From CAYUYH01 sp964449175 (GTDB lineage: Bacteria > Planctomycetota > Phycisphaerae > SM23-33): a stretch of DNA of 14,942 nucleotides. Below, piece by piece: positions 6,361-13,938 of the stretch; the first letter of the stretch is position 1; each line of letters starts with the position of its first letter. The notes beneath the pieces were generated by a model. It did not search any database and was not told the origin of the DNA. It was given only the letters and a program-made list of their open reading frames with translations. Position numbers and translations under genes: made by a program. The stretch is from positions 1 to 14,942 of the forward strand of contig CAYUYH010000033.1 in assembly GCA_964449175.1 (NCBI GenBank), given 5' to 3'.

Positions 6361-7409
6361 TTGTCCTTGTTGCCGCGCCGCCCGGCGGCCAGCGCGACCG
6401 CCCAGCGGATCGCCTGGATGAGGCTGGTGGGGTTGGCGGCGCCCTGCCAGGCGATGTCGAAGGCCGTGCCGTGGTCGACCGACGTTCGCACGATCGGCAG
6501 GCCGAGCGTGATGTTCACGCCGGTGTCGAACGCGAGCATCTTGAACGGGATGTGCCCCTGGTCGTGGTACATGCAGATGATGGCATCGGCGTCGGCCAAC
6601 CGGGCAGGCAGGAAGGCTGCGTCCGGCGGCAGCGGGCCGGCAGCGTCAATGCCTGCGGCGCGGGCGTCGGCGATGGCTGGCTCGATCACTTCCTGCTCCT
6701 CGCGCCGGCCGAACAGGCCGTGCTCGCCGGCGTGCGGATTCAGCCCGCAGACCAACAGCCTGGGGTGGCGGCCCTTGATCGACCGCAGCGCCGAATCGGT
6801 CAGCTCGATTACGTCCAGCACTCTCCGCCGCGACAGCAGGCCGGGCACGTCGACGAAGCCCACATGCGTGGTGACGAAGCTGGCGGTGATCTTCTCGCTG
6901 GCCAGCATCATGCACACGCGCTCGGCGCCGGTGAGCGCGGCGAAGATCTCCGTGTGGCCGGGGAAATCCACGCCCGCGGCGTTGAGCGACTCCTTGTTGA
7001 TGGCGTTGGTGACGACGGCGGCGACATGCCCGGCGGTGGCGGCGGCGATGGCGGCCTCGATGTACGTGTAGACGGCCCGGCCGCAGTCAGCGCTGACCTG
7101 GCCGGGCTGGACGGCGGCGGCGGCGATAGCCTTGAAGTCCACAACCGCCGGCGCGGCGACCGGCGGCGACTGGGACAGGCGCTCCGGCGAGATAACCTCC
7201 GCGGGCCGGGGGAGCTTGCACTGCTCGGCCACGCGGGCGAGCACGTCGGCGTCGCCGAAGATCAGCGGCGTGCACATAGCCAGCACCGACGGGTCGGCGA
7301 GTATCCGCAGGCTCAGCTCCGGGCCCACGCCGGCGGGGTCGCCCATCGTCACGGCCAGCAGCGGCTTGGCGGGCGAGTCGGCCCTGGACCTGTCAGCAGC
7401 AGCGGTCAT
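6357..7409 (-). CDS. pdxA2: PdxA2-like 4-phospho-tetronate / 4-hydroxythreonine-4-phosphate dehydrogenase
   Basis: 350 aa from ATG 7409, which overlaps the aldolase stop by ATGA; the open frame extends upstream only as overlap with the aldolase. PdxA-family signs are clear: TMGDPAGVGPE (21-31), GHTE with metal ligand H152, GLNPHAGE with H226, and YHDQGH with H282. These are the three histidines equivalent to the metal ligands of E. coli PdxA. The family oxidises a 4-phosphorylated 3-hydroxy acid with NAD and then decarboxylates it. PdxA makes a vitamin B6 precursor, while PdxA2 makes dihydroxyacetone phosphate from 4-phospho-D-threonate or -erythronate. Direct coupling to a DUF1537 kinase, and no other pdx gene here, favour PdxA2. 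A vitamin B6 role remains possible if the genome lacks another pdxA. Confidence 0.9.
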   Translation of the reverse strand: MTAAADRSRADSPAKPLLAVTMGDPAGVGPELSLRILADPSVLAMCTPLIFGDADVLARVAEQCKLPRPAEVISPERLSQSPPVAAPAVVDFKAIAAAAVQPGQVSADCGRAVYTYIEAAIAAATAGHVAAVVTNAINKESLNAAGVDFPGHTEIFAALTGAERVCMMLASEKITASFVTTHVGFVDVPGLLSRRRVLDVIELTDSALRSIKGRHPRLLVCGLNPHAGEHGLFGRREEQEVIEPAIADARAAGIDAAGPLPPDAAFLPARLADADAIICMYHDQGHIPFKMLAFDTGVNITLGLPIVRTSVDHGTAFDIAWQGAANPTSLIQAIRWAVALAAGRRGNKDK

Positions 7410-8344
7410 TTCACCAGCTCCGCGAGGGACAGTCCCTCGGCTTCCATCGTCTCGACGATCTGCCTTCTGGCCGGCTCGTCCATCGTCCGCAGAGGCGGCA
7501 GCACGTCCGGCCCGCACAGCCCGGCGGCGCTCATCAGCGCCTTCAGGGCGGCAAGCGATTGGCCCAGCGTTCGCCCGCCCTGGTAGACGCGGCCCACGGC
7601 GTTCACCAGTGACTGGCACCTGTCGAGGTCCGCCTGCCTGCCTTCGCGGGCGGCGGCGTACAGGTCGCTGCACAGGGCGGGTGCGATGTTGCCCGTGCTG
7701 GGCACGTATCCGTCGGCCCCGAGCTTCAGCGCCTCGGCGGCCATTGCCGTGTAGCCGACGAAGACCGGGTAGTCCTGGCGGTCGCCGAGGAGCTTGATCA
7801 GGTCCTTGAGTCGGTCGACGTCTCGGCCTGAGTCTTTGATGCCGGCGGCGTTGGGATGGTCGGCGAGCTTGACGACCACGTCAAGCGGGATCGTCATGTG
7901 CGTGGTTATGGGGATGTTGTAGATCACCAGCGGCCCGTCGACGGCGTCCAGCAGCGCGGTGAAGTAGTCGAGCTGCTCCTCGTCGCTGAGCGGATAGTAG
8001 AAGGGCAGGTGCGCCACCAGCGCGTTCGCGCCGGCCTGGAGGTACTCGTTGCCGGCCCGGACGGACTCGGCCAGGCAGTTGCCGCTCACGCCGGCGTACA
8101 CGTCGGCCCTGCCGGCTGCCTGCTCGACGGTGACCGCGACCAGGCGCGAGCGCATGTCCGGCGACAGCGAGGCCGACTCGCCCGTCGTGCCGACCACGAA
8201 TATCCCGCCGATCCCGCCGGCGAGAAAATAGTCCACGACTCGCCGCACAGCGGGCTCGTCCAGCTCGAACCGGCTCGTCACCGGCGTAACCATCGGCACG
8301 ATCACGCCCTCGCGCCGCGCGGGCCTGCGTCTGTTTGCACTCAT
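7406..8344 (-). CDS. DHDPS/N-acetylneuraminate lyase (DapA/NanA) family aldolase
   Basis: 312 aa, normal for this TIM-barrel class I aldolase family. Visible are the pyruvate-carboxylate motif GTTGE (52-56), the catalytic tyrosine in VIYNIP (Y142) and the Schiff-base lysine in GIKDSG (K170). The residue corresponding to DapA Arg138, which grips aspartate semialdehyde in the YNVPSRTG stretch, is threonine here (Y142-N-I-P-I-T147). True lysine-pathway DapA activity is therefore unlikely. The enzyme probably cleaves, dehydrates or makes a 2-keto-3-deoxy sugar acid or a related hydroxy-keto acid, with pyruvate as one half. It starts 3 nt after the Fe-ADH gene and overlaps the pdxA2-like gene, so it belongs to the acid-sugar operon. 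The exact substrate is unknown. Confidence 0.9.
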   Translation of the reverse strand: MSANRRRPARREGVIVPMVTPVTSRFELDEPAVRRVVDYFLAGGIGGIFVVGTTGESASLSPDMRSRLVAVTVEQAAGRADVYAGVSGNCLAESVRAGNEYLQAGANALVAHLPFYYPLSDEEQLDYFTALLDAVDGPLVIYNIPITTHMTIPLDVVVKLADHPNAAGIKDSGRDVDRLKDLIKLLGDRQDYPVFVGYTAMAAEALKLGADGYVPSTGNIAPALCSDLYAAAREGRQADLDRCQSLVNAVGRVYQGGRTLGQSLAALKALMSAAGLCGPDVLPPLRTMDEPARRQIVETMEAEGLSLAELVK

Positions 8345-8347
8345 TGT

Positions 8348-9493
8348 TCAGTACGCCTTCCTGTATATGGACTCGATGTCTCCCTGGGTCATCGCCCGGG
8401 GGTTGTTGACCAGCAGGCGGGTGACCTTCATCGCCGCGGCGGCCATCGGCACGATCGCGTCTTCGCCGATGCCCAGCTCGCGGAGCGGCTTGGCCATGCC
8501 TATCCGCCCGGCCAGGTCCCTGACGGCCTGGACGGCTGCGGCTGCGTCGGCGGCCTCATCGCGGCCCTTTGCCGCTCCCATCGCCGCGGCGATCTCCGCG
8601 TAGCGTCGCGGGGCGGCCGCTGCGTTGAACTCCATCACGTCGGCCAGCAGAACCGAGTTGGCCAGCCCGTGCGGCAGGTGGAACATCTCGCTGAGCGGAT
8701 ACGACAGCGCGTGCACGGCGGCGGTGTTCACCGGGCCGAGGCACAGCCCGCCGTACAGGCTGCCCCGCGCCATGGCCTCGCGGGCGGGCAGGTCGTCGCC
8801 GCGCTCGACCGCCGTGGCGAGGTTGGCCGCGATCAGGTGGATGCCCTCCATCGCGTACAGGTCGACTGCCGGGTGGGCGTTGACGTTGACGTAGGCCTCG
8901 ATGCAGTGGATCAGCGCGTCCATTCCCGTCGCGGCGGTGACGGCTGGGGGGCAGGTGACGGTCAGCATCGGGTCGACGTAGGCGGCGTCCGGCACGATGT
9001 ACGGGCTGACGACGGCTTTCTTCCTCCCGTCGGCGGCGTCTAGCAGCAGCGCGTTGGGCGAGACCTCGCTGCCGGTGCCGGAGGTGGTGGGCAGGCAGAC
9101 CAGCGGCGTGTTCCGCCCCGCGAGCTTGCCCGAGCCGAATGCCTCGGCGACGGGCTGGTCGCTGTCGTGCATAGCGGCGACAAGCTTAGCTACGTCCAGG
9201 GCGCTGCCCCCGCCGATGCCGACGACCACGTCGGGCTGCACCTCGCGAGCCTGGGCGATCGCGGCGTCGAACATCCCCACGGTCGGCTCGCGGTCCACGC
9301 CTTCGTGGACGGTCACGGACGCGCCCGCCTGGCTGACCGCGCCGAGGAACGCCTCCGCGACCGGCACCACCGGCGGGCTGGTGACAACGACCACGCGCCG
9401 CCACCCGCGCGATATGACGTACTCGGCCGCCTCGCAGGCGCTGCCGCTGCCGAAGACGATCCGCCTCGGCTGTTGAAGCGTGACTGTTCTCAT
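8348..9493 (-). CDS. Iron-containing (group III) alcohol dehydrogenase
   Basis: 381 aa, the full length of the family. The NAD(P)-binding segment GIGGGSALDVAK (92-103) and the PTTSGTGSEVS block (135-145) are intact. The four metal ligands are present: D192 and H196 in MDALIH, H261 in AVHAL and H275 in HLPHG. The family reversibly oxidises primary or secondary alcohols, or reduces small aldehydes such as glycolaldehyde and lactaldehyde. Its position, 3 nt before the aldolase gene and in one unit with kinase and PdxA2-like genes, suggests it handles the aldehyde or hydroxy-acid intermediate of the same pathway. It could also be a hydroxyacid-oxoacid transhydrogenase-like member. No predicted promoter of its own; it begins 31 nt after the CYTH gene. 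Confidence 0.92.
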   Translation of the reverse strand: MRTVTLQQPRRIVFGSGSACEAAEYVISRGWRRVVVVTSPPVVPVAEAFLGAVSQAGASVTVHEGVDREPTVGMFDAAIAQAREVQPDVVVGIGGGSALDVAKLVAAMHDSDQPVAEAFGSGKLAGRNTPLVCLPTTSGTGSEVSPNALLLDAADGRKKAVVSPYIVPDAAYVDPMLTVTCPPAVTAATGMDALIHCIEAYVNVNAHPAVDLYAMEGIHLIAANLATAVERGDDLPAREAMARGSLYGGLCLGPVNTAAVHALSYPLSEMFHLPHGLANSVLLADVMEFNAAAAPRRYAEIAAAMGAAKGRDEAADAAAAVQAVRDLAGRIGMAKPLRELGIGEDAIVPMAAAAMKVTRLLVNNPRAMTQGDIESIYRKAY

Positions 9494-9524
9494 CGTGTGC
9501 GGCTCCTTGCGTCGCGCGGCCTGC

Positions 9525-10133
9525 TCAGCGGCGTCGGCTGGGGCAACCGTGGCAGTTGGCGAAGGTCAGTTCGCGGCAGCGTCGTCCTGCCCTTCCGCAC
9601 GCCGTCAGCGCAAGCCGGACGTAGTGAGACCGTATCGGTCTGGAGTCCAGTTCCAGCTTGCGGCGGGCGGACTGGACCGCGGCCTCGCTGGGGCCTTCTA
9701 TCTCCACGAACGTCCCCAGCATCGGCAGCTCGTCCAGCTCGACGAGGCAGCGTGCGAGCCTGTAGCTCGCCCGGCGCTTCTGAAGCCTCACCGCCGCCGG
9801 CATGCCGCAGCCTGTCAGCACTTCCGCGATTGCGAGGGGATCCTCGACGCGACTCTGGTGCTCCAGGCGGATCTTGGCCTTGGCCCGCTTGCGCGCGGGG
9901 CCCTTGTACGTCAGCAGCGCGCCGGCGTCGACCCGGCCCGTGCCGCGACGCAGCAGGCGGACGGTCCTCAGCCTCAGCCCGCAGCCCGCCCGCAGCAGCT
10001 TGCGCGAAGGCGTGTCGAAGTATGTGTCATCCTGGATGACCGTGGAGAGGTACTTCGCGCCGCACGCCCTCAGCCGCCTGGCCATTGCCGCCAGGGAGGG
10101 AACCTTGAACTTCATCTCGATCTCGTGAGGCAT
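9525..10133 (-). CDS. CYTH-domain protein (class IV adenylate cyclase / triphosphatase family)
   Basis: 202 aa. The N-terminus H-EIEMK-F gives the E-x-E-x-K signature (E4, E6, K8) of CYTH tunnel enzymes, which act on triphosphates such as ATP, thiamine triphosphate or inorganic triphosphate using divalent metal. Further family blocks are DDTYFDTPSRKLLRAGCGLRLR (35-56), TYKGP (75-79), VELDELPMLGTFVEIEG (131-147) and SHYVRL (169-174). This arrangement resembles CyaB-type class IV cyclases, but many such proteins make no cAMP. After the domain ends (about 178) comes an unusual tail with four cysteines (179, 186, 194, 197; the last two as CHGC) and a basic end. It lies between the MFS transporter and the Fe-ADH in the same direction (63 and 31 nt gaps). 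Its link with sugar-acid use is not obvious. Confidence 0.87.
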   Translation of the reverse strand: MPHEIEMKFKVPSLAAMARRLRACGAKYLSTVIQDDTYFDTPSRKLLRAGCGLRLRTVRLLRRGTGRVDAGALLTYKGPARKRAKAKIRLEHQSRVEDPLAIAEVLTGCGMPAAVRLQKRRASYRLARCLVELDELPMLGTFVEIEGPSEAAVQSARRKLELDSRPIRSHYVRLALTACGRAGRRCRELTFANCHGCPSRRR

Positions 10134-10196
10134 CGGGGCATTCTATTGCGCGCCGGGCTGAAGAGCCAGTCCCAGCCGCGTTGGGGGGAGGCTGGG

Positions 10197-11801
10197 CTAC
10201 TTGCCCTTGTCCTCGTCGCGCTTGGCGGACCCGGTCGGCCTGGTCCACCCGAAGATTCTCAGCGGGTAGAACAGCCGGCCCGTCACGGCTGACGAGACAT
10301 TCTGGCCGAGATGTCGCAGCAGCGCCTTGACCGGTCGAGCGCCCGGGTCGGGCATGCCCGCCAGCCAGGCCAACGAGCCAACCCGCAGGGTGACCGACAC
10401 GAGGAAGCACACGTGCCAGTTGTTCCACTCGAACGGCCCGAAGACGATCGGGCTGTGCTGGAGGTACTCCAACGATTGGGCCAGCGCTCCGCCGGCCAGG
10501 CCGCCGAGAGTGCCGCCGATGCTTATCAGCACGGCCGACGCTGCGACGTATTTGCTTCTTCCCTGGCCTGCGGCGAAGCCCAGCGTGACGCCCGTCTGCG
10601 CCAGGCCGACCCCCCGCCAGGACAGCCCGCCGATCGCGCAGCCCAGCGCGCCCAGCAGATACGCCGAGACGGGCGCGTCGGCTGAGATCAGCGACCCACC
10701 GCCGCCGATGTGCCGCCACGCCCAATCCACGCCGGCCAGCAGCCACGCGGGGTTCGGCAGCCTGCGAGAGGCGAACAGCCACGGAAGGATGGAGATGCAC
10801 GTGCCGATAGTGGAGATGATCAACAGCGGGCGTCGGCCCCAGCGGTCCTGGAGCCTGCCCCACCAGATCGCTCCCATCATCGCCGCCAGCGGGCCTATCA
10901 CCAGGAACAGGCAGTTGGTGCCAAGCTTGCTGAAGCCCAGGCCCTCGCTGGACAAGCGCCAGTAGAACCAGCCGGCGAACGTCGCGGTGAACGTGATCGT
11001 CGCGCCGTAGCAGACGTAGTTGCGGAAGACCTTGTCCCGCAGCGGGTCGATCAGCAGCTCGCGCATGGTGGCCAGCAGGGATCGTTCGGGCTGCGGCTGG
11101 GGGGCGCGCGGCGGGACGACGTCGCGAATGCGCCTGAACATGAGAATGTCGATGGCCCCGAAGACGCCGCCGATCGCCAGGATGCCGCAGATGGTCCACA
11201 TCAGCGGGCGCTGGCCGGCGAGGGTCTCGCCCTCGCCCGGATTGGTGGCGGCGTCGAGGGCCAGGCCGATCGCTATCACCACGATCACCTGGACGACCTG
11301 CCCCCACTGCGCGCGGCGGGCGAAGTACCGGCCGTGGACGCGCCGCGGAATCAGGTCGCTCATCCAGGTCACCCAGCCGGGGCTGCTCATCGCCCCCAGG
11401 AAGTGGCTGACCGACAGCACGACCAGCACGACGACCACCGCCGCCGTCCCAGGGGCCCACAATAGCGGCACGGCCGCCACGGCTACCCACAGCAACCGGT
11501 GGATCGTGCCCCACTGGATGAAGGTGTACTTCCGCAGCCGCGTGCGCTCGATGACGATGGCCGCGATGAGCTGTCCGAACGTCGCGACAAACGGCAGGGC
11601 CCCCAGCAGCCCGAACGCGAAGTCGTTGAAGCCCAGCATCCTGGCGAACGCCCGCACCTGCTCGCCGCCGGCGCACGAAAGCCACACCACGCCGAACATC
11701 CACGCGACGGTCACCAGCCGCATCGACCGGCGAAGCGGCGCGCCCCGTACGCTCAGCGCCGGCAGCACATCGTAGTAGCGACCCGCCTGGGCCATCACCA
11801 T
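10197..11801 (-). CDS. Major facilitator superfamily transporter
   Basis: 534 aa from ATG 11801, chosen because GGAGG lies five bases upstream. An ATG two codons in (11795) and one eight codons out (11825) are less well placed, and the huge upstream extension of this frame is antisense to pheA. About twelve hydrophobic segments alternate with short loops, with a central cytoplasmic loop near 222-258. The loop between helices contains G315-R-L-Q-D319-R-W-G-R-R, the MFS motif A form. A polar-basic tail follows the last helix (about 490-534), longer than usual. It heads the minus-strand unit with CYTH, Fe-ADH, aldolase, PdxA2-like and kinase genes. It is therefore a good candidate for importing the sugar acid or its precursor, but the substrate is not predictable from sequence. 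Confidence 0.88.
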   Translation of the reverse strand: MVMAQAGRYYDVLPALSVRGAPLRRSMRLVTVAWMFGVVWLSCAGGEQVRAFARMLGFNDFAFGLLGALPFVATFGQLIAAIVIERTRLRKYTFIQWGTIHRLLWVAVAAVPLLWAPGTAAVVVVLVVLSVSHFLGAMSSPGWVTWMSDLIPRRVHGRYFARRAQWGQVVQVIVVIAIGLALDAATNPGEGETLAGQRPLMWTICGILAIGGVFGAIDILMFRRIRDVVPPRAPQPQPERSLLATMRELLIDPLRDKVFRNYVCYGATITFTATFAGWFYWRLSSEGLGFSKLGTNCLFLVIGPLAAMMGAIWWGRLQDRWGRRPLLIISTIGTCISILPWLFASRRLPNPAWLLAGVDWAWRHIGGGGSLISADAPVSAYLLGALGCAIGGLSWRGVGLAQTGVTLGFAAGQGRSKYVAASAVLISIGGTLGGLAGGALAQSLEYLQHSPIVFGPFEWNNWHVCFLVSVTLRVGSLAWLAGMPDPGARPVKALLRHLGQNVSSAVTGRLFYPLRIFGWTRPTGSAKRDEDKGK

Positions 11802-11806
11802 CCAAA

Positions 11807-11811
11807 CCTCC
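11807..11811 (-). promoter_or_regulatory. Ribosome binding site for the MFS gene
   Basis: GGAGG on the minus strand, five bases before the ATG at 11801. It supports that start over the ATGs at 11825 and 11795. Confidence 0.6.
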
Positions 11812-11841
11812 GCCCGGCGCCTCATGCGCCCGGCTGGGGAC

Positions 11842-11870
11842 AATATAACGCCAGGCGGCGAAGATGACAG
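11842..11870 (-). promoter_or_regulatory. Candidate promoter for the MFS-to-kinase operon
   Basis: On the minus strand CTGTCA (four of six matches to the -35 box) is followed after exactly 17 nt by TATATT (five of six to the -10). The implied start is near 11835, giving a leader of about 35 nt. The AT-rich -10 stands out in a very GC-rich gap. No internal promoter was obvious before the kinase at the far end, so this may drive all six genes. Confidence 0.6.
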
Positions 11871-11910
11871 CGCCTTGCCGGCTGGGCCCGGCCCGGCGGG
11901 CAAAAACGCC

Positions 11911-11939
11911 TTGACCGCGGGGTGGCCGGCCTGTAGAAG
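11911..11939 (+). promoter_or_regulatory. Candidate promoter for the pheA operon
   Basis: TTGACC (five of six) at 11911-11916, a 17-nt spacer, then TAGAAG (four of six) at 11934-11939. Transcription would start about 45 nt before pheA. It diverges from the MFS promoter, with roughly 40 nt between the two -35 boxes, enough room for a shared regulator, though no clear operator palindrome was seen. No Trp/Phe-rich leader peptide or attenuator was visible. Confidence 0.45.
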
Positions 11940-11990
11940 GACGGTTCTGCCAACGGGTAAGGATCGCCGCCCGCCCCGGCGGACGTCCAC

Positions 11991-13094
11991 ATGACAGACA
12001 CAACTCCAAGCAAAGACAAGCCCGACGGACTCAACTCGCTGCGGCAGAGGATCGACGATCTGGATCACCGGATCGTCGAGCTGCTCAATGAGCGGGCCAA
12101 GGTCGTCATCGAAGTCGGCAAGGCCAAGCTCGCCGACGGCACGCCGATCTACGCGCCTGACCGCGAGCAGGAGGTGCTGACGCGCCTTGCCGAGATGAAC
12201 CGCGGCCCGTTGCCGCAACGCACGCTGAAGGCGATCTACCGCGAGCTCATGAGCGGCTCGTTCGCCCTGGAGCGCCCACTGCGGATCGGCTATCTCGGGC
12301 CGGAGGGCAGCTTCTCGAACCTGGCCGCCCAGCAGAAGTTCGGCGCATCGGTGGAATACCGCCCGCTGGCGGACATCCAAGCGGTCTTCGAGGAGGTCGC
12401 CCGCGGGCACTGCGACGTGGGGCTCGTGCCGATCGAAAACAGCGTCGGCGGCGGCGTGGTGGACACGCTGGACTCGTTCATCGAGACGCCCGTGTCGATC
12501 TGCGCCGAGGTGATGGTCGAGGTGCACCACAACCTGCTGGCCAACTGCGCGCCGGAGAAGATCGCCACCATCGCCTCCAAGCCGGAGGTGTTCGCCCAGT
12601 GCCGCAAGTGGCTGTCCACCAGCTTCCGGAAGGTGGAGCTGATGACGGTGGCCAGCTCGTCGAAGGCGGCGGAGATGGCGGCCGCCACCGATGGGCTGGC
12701 GGCCATCGGCTCGACGCTGGCGGCGGAGCTGTACAACCTCAAGATCGTCTTCGCCAACATCGAGGACAACCCCAACAACATGACGCGGTTCTTCGTGATC
12801 GCCACCGAGCCGGCCAGACGCACCGGCAACGACAAGACGGCCGTCATGTTCACCACGGCGCACCGCGCCGGGGCGCTTGCGGAAGTGCTGAACGTCTTCT
12901 CCAAGCACGGCATCAACCTGACCAACATCGACACTCGCCCCTCGAAGGGACGCAACTGGGAATACTACTTCTTCGTCGACGCCGAGGGCCACGCCGAGGA
13001 CGCCAACTTCATCAGGGCGATGGAGGAGGCGCGCGAGCACTGCGGCGAGATCCACGTGCTGGGCAGCTTCCCCAAGGCGTCCGAGCCGGTCTGA
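11991..13094 (+). CDS. pheA: Bifunctional chorismate mutase / prephenate dehydratase (P-protein)
   Basis: 367 aa, the expected size. It converts chorismate to prephenate and then to phenylpyruvate, the committed route to phenylalanine. Domains in order: AroQ-type chorismate mutase (about 11-95; LRQRIDDLDHRIVELLNERA with catalytic basic residues), prephenate dehydratase (about 97-272; GYLGPEGSFSN, VPIENSVGGGV, and the catalytic T-R-F at 265-267), and a C-terminal ACT regulatory domain (about 283-361). The ACT domain retains the GAL phenylalanine-binding motif. The usual ESRP is DTRP (314-317), a conservative change, so feedback inhibition by phenylalanine probably remains. It is the first gene of a plus-strand group with tpiA 35 nt downstream. 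The ATG follows a weak purine-rich site. Confidence 0.97.
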   Translation: MTDTTPSKDKPDGLNSLRQRIDDLDHRIVELLNERAKVVIEVGKAKLADGTPIYAPDREQEVLTRLAEMNRGPLPQRTLKAIYRELMSGSFALERPLRIGYLGPEGSFSNLAAQQKFGASVEYRPLADIQAVFEEVARGHCDVGLVPIENSVGGGVVDTLDSFIETPVSICAEVMVEVHHNLLANCAPEKIATIASKPEVFAQCRKWLSTSFRKVELMTVASSSKAAEMAAATDGLAAIGSTLAAELYNLKIVFANIEDNPNNMTRFFVIATEPARRTGNDKTAVMFTTAHRAGALAEVLNVFSKHGINLTNIDTRPSKGRNWEYYFFVDAEGHAEDANFIRAMEEAREHCGEIHVLGSFPKASEPV

Positions 13095-13129
13095 GGCCCC
13101 AGTCGCCCACGGCAGCGAAAGGAAACTCG

Positions 13130-13888
13130 ATGGCGCGAAAGCTGTTCATAGCAGGAAACTGGAAGATGAATACCTCGCGGGCCGGCGCGGTCGCCCTGGC
13201 CGGGGAGTTGGTCAAGTCGATCGGCAAGATCGACGCCATTGACCTGGCCGTCTGCCCCCCCGCCGTTTATCTCACCGACGTGGCCGCCGCCCTGGACGGC
13301 AGCAACATCGCCCTCGGCGCGCAGAACATGTACCATGAGGACAACGGCGCCTTCACCGGCGAGATTTCCTCGGCCATGCTCAAGGACGTCGGCTGCCGTT
13401 ATGTCATCATCGGCCACAGCGAGAGGCGGCACGTCCTGGGCGAGACCGACGAGACGATCAATCGCAAGATCATCAAGGCCCTCGGCGACGGGCTTGACGT
13501 GATATTCTGCGTGGGCGAGTTGCTGGAACAGCGCCAGGCGAGCCAGACGTCGGAGGTGGTCGGCAGGCAGGTGCGGATCGGCCTGGAGGGCGTCTCCAGG
13601 GGCCACGCCGGCAGGCTGACGATTGCCTACGAGCCGGTCTGGGCCATCGGCACGGGCGTGACGGCCACGCCTGACCAGGCGCAGGATGTGCACGCAATGA
13701 TCCGCGAGCTGGTCGCCCGGACATACGACGCCGAACTAGCCGAGACAATGCGGATACAATACGGCGGCTCGGTCAAGCCGGGCAACGCAGCCGACCTGCT
13801 CGGCCAGGCGGACGTGGACGGCGCGCTCGTCGGAGGCGCGAGCCTGAAGGCGGCTGAGTTCGCCGGGATCGTCCAGGCCGGGCTGTGA
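13130..13888 (+). CDS. tpiA: Triosephosphate isomerase
   Basis: 252 aa, full length. The enzyme interconverts dihydroxyacetone phosphate and glyceraldehyde 3-phosphate in glycolysis and gluconeogenesis. All catalytic residues are visible: N10 and K12 in GNWKMN, H96 in IIGHSERR, and E168 in the signature AYEPVWAIGTG. The phosphate-binding YGGSVKP (211-217) and GALVGGASL near the end are intact. The ATG at 13130 follows AAGGA by about seven bases. The reading frame stays open far upstream, but that part lies in another frame of pheA and is not real. tpiA followed by secG is a recurrent bacterial pair. It would also consume the dihydroxyacetone phosphate predicted from the acid-sugar operon across the divergent promoters, though it is a general housekeeping gene. 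Confidence 0.98.
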   Translation: MARKLFIAGNWKMNTSRAGAVALAGELVKSIGKIDAIDLAVCPPAVYLTDVAAALDGSNIALGAQNMYHEDNGAFTGEISSAMLKDVGCRYVIIGHSERRHVLGETDETINRKIIKALGDGLDVIFCVGELLEQRQASQTSEVVGRQVRIGLEGVSRGHAGRLTIAYEPVWAIGTGVTATPDQAQDVHAMIRELVARTYDAELAETMRIQYGGSVKPGNAADLLGQADVDGALVGGASLKAAEFAGIVQAGL

Positions 13889-13938
13889 TGCAGCGCCGCG
13901 GCGCGGAAGCCTAAGGTGAACTGAAAGAGAGACGGCTC

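Noticed and set aside
10171..10196. Inverted repeat CCCAGCC...GGCTGGG just after the MFS stop, as a terminator
   Set aside because: A 7-bp stem with a 12-nt loop and no T-run follows on the minus strand, and the CYTH gene continues 63 nt later in the same direction. It may affect the transcript but is not a convincing terminator.
11802..13055. Long open minus-strand frame continuing upstream of the MFS gene, antisense to pheA
   Set aside because: It has no family resemblance and lies opposite a clear P-protein. High third-position GC keeps the opposite strand free of stops, and the MFS start at 11801 has its own ribosome binding site and promoter.
12599..13129. Upstream in-frame extension of tpiA
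   Set aside because: It is an out-of-frame reading of pheA; the TIM barrel starts properly at 13130 with its own ribosome binding site.
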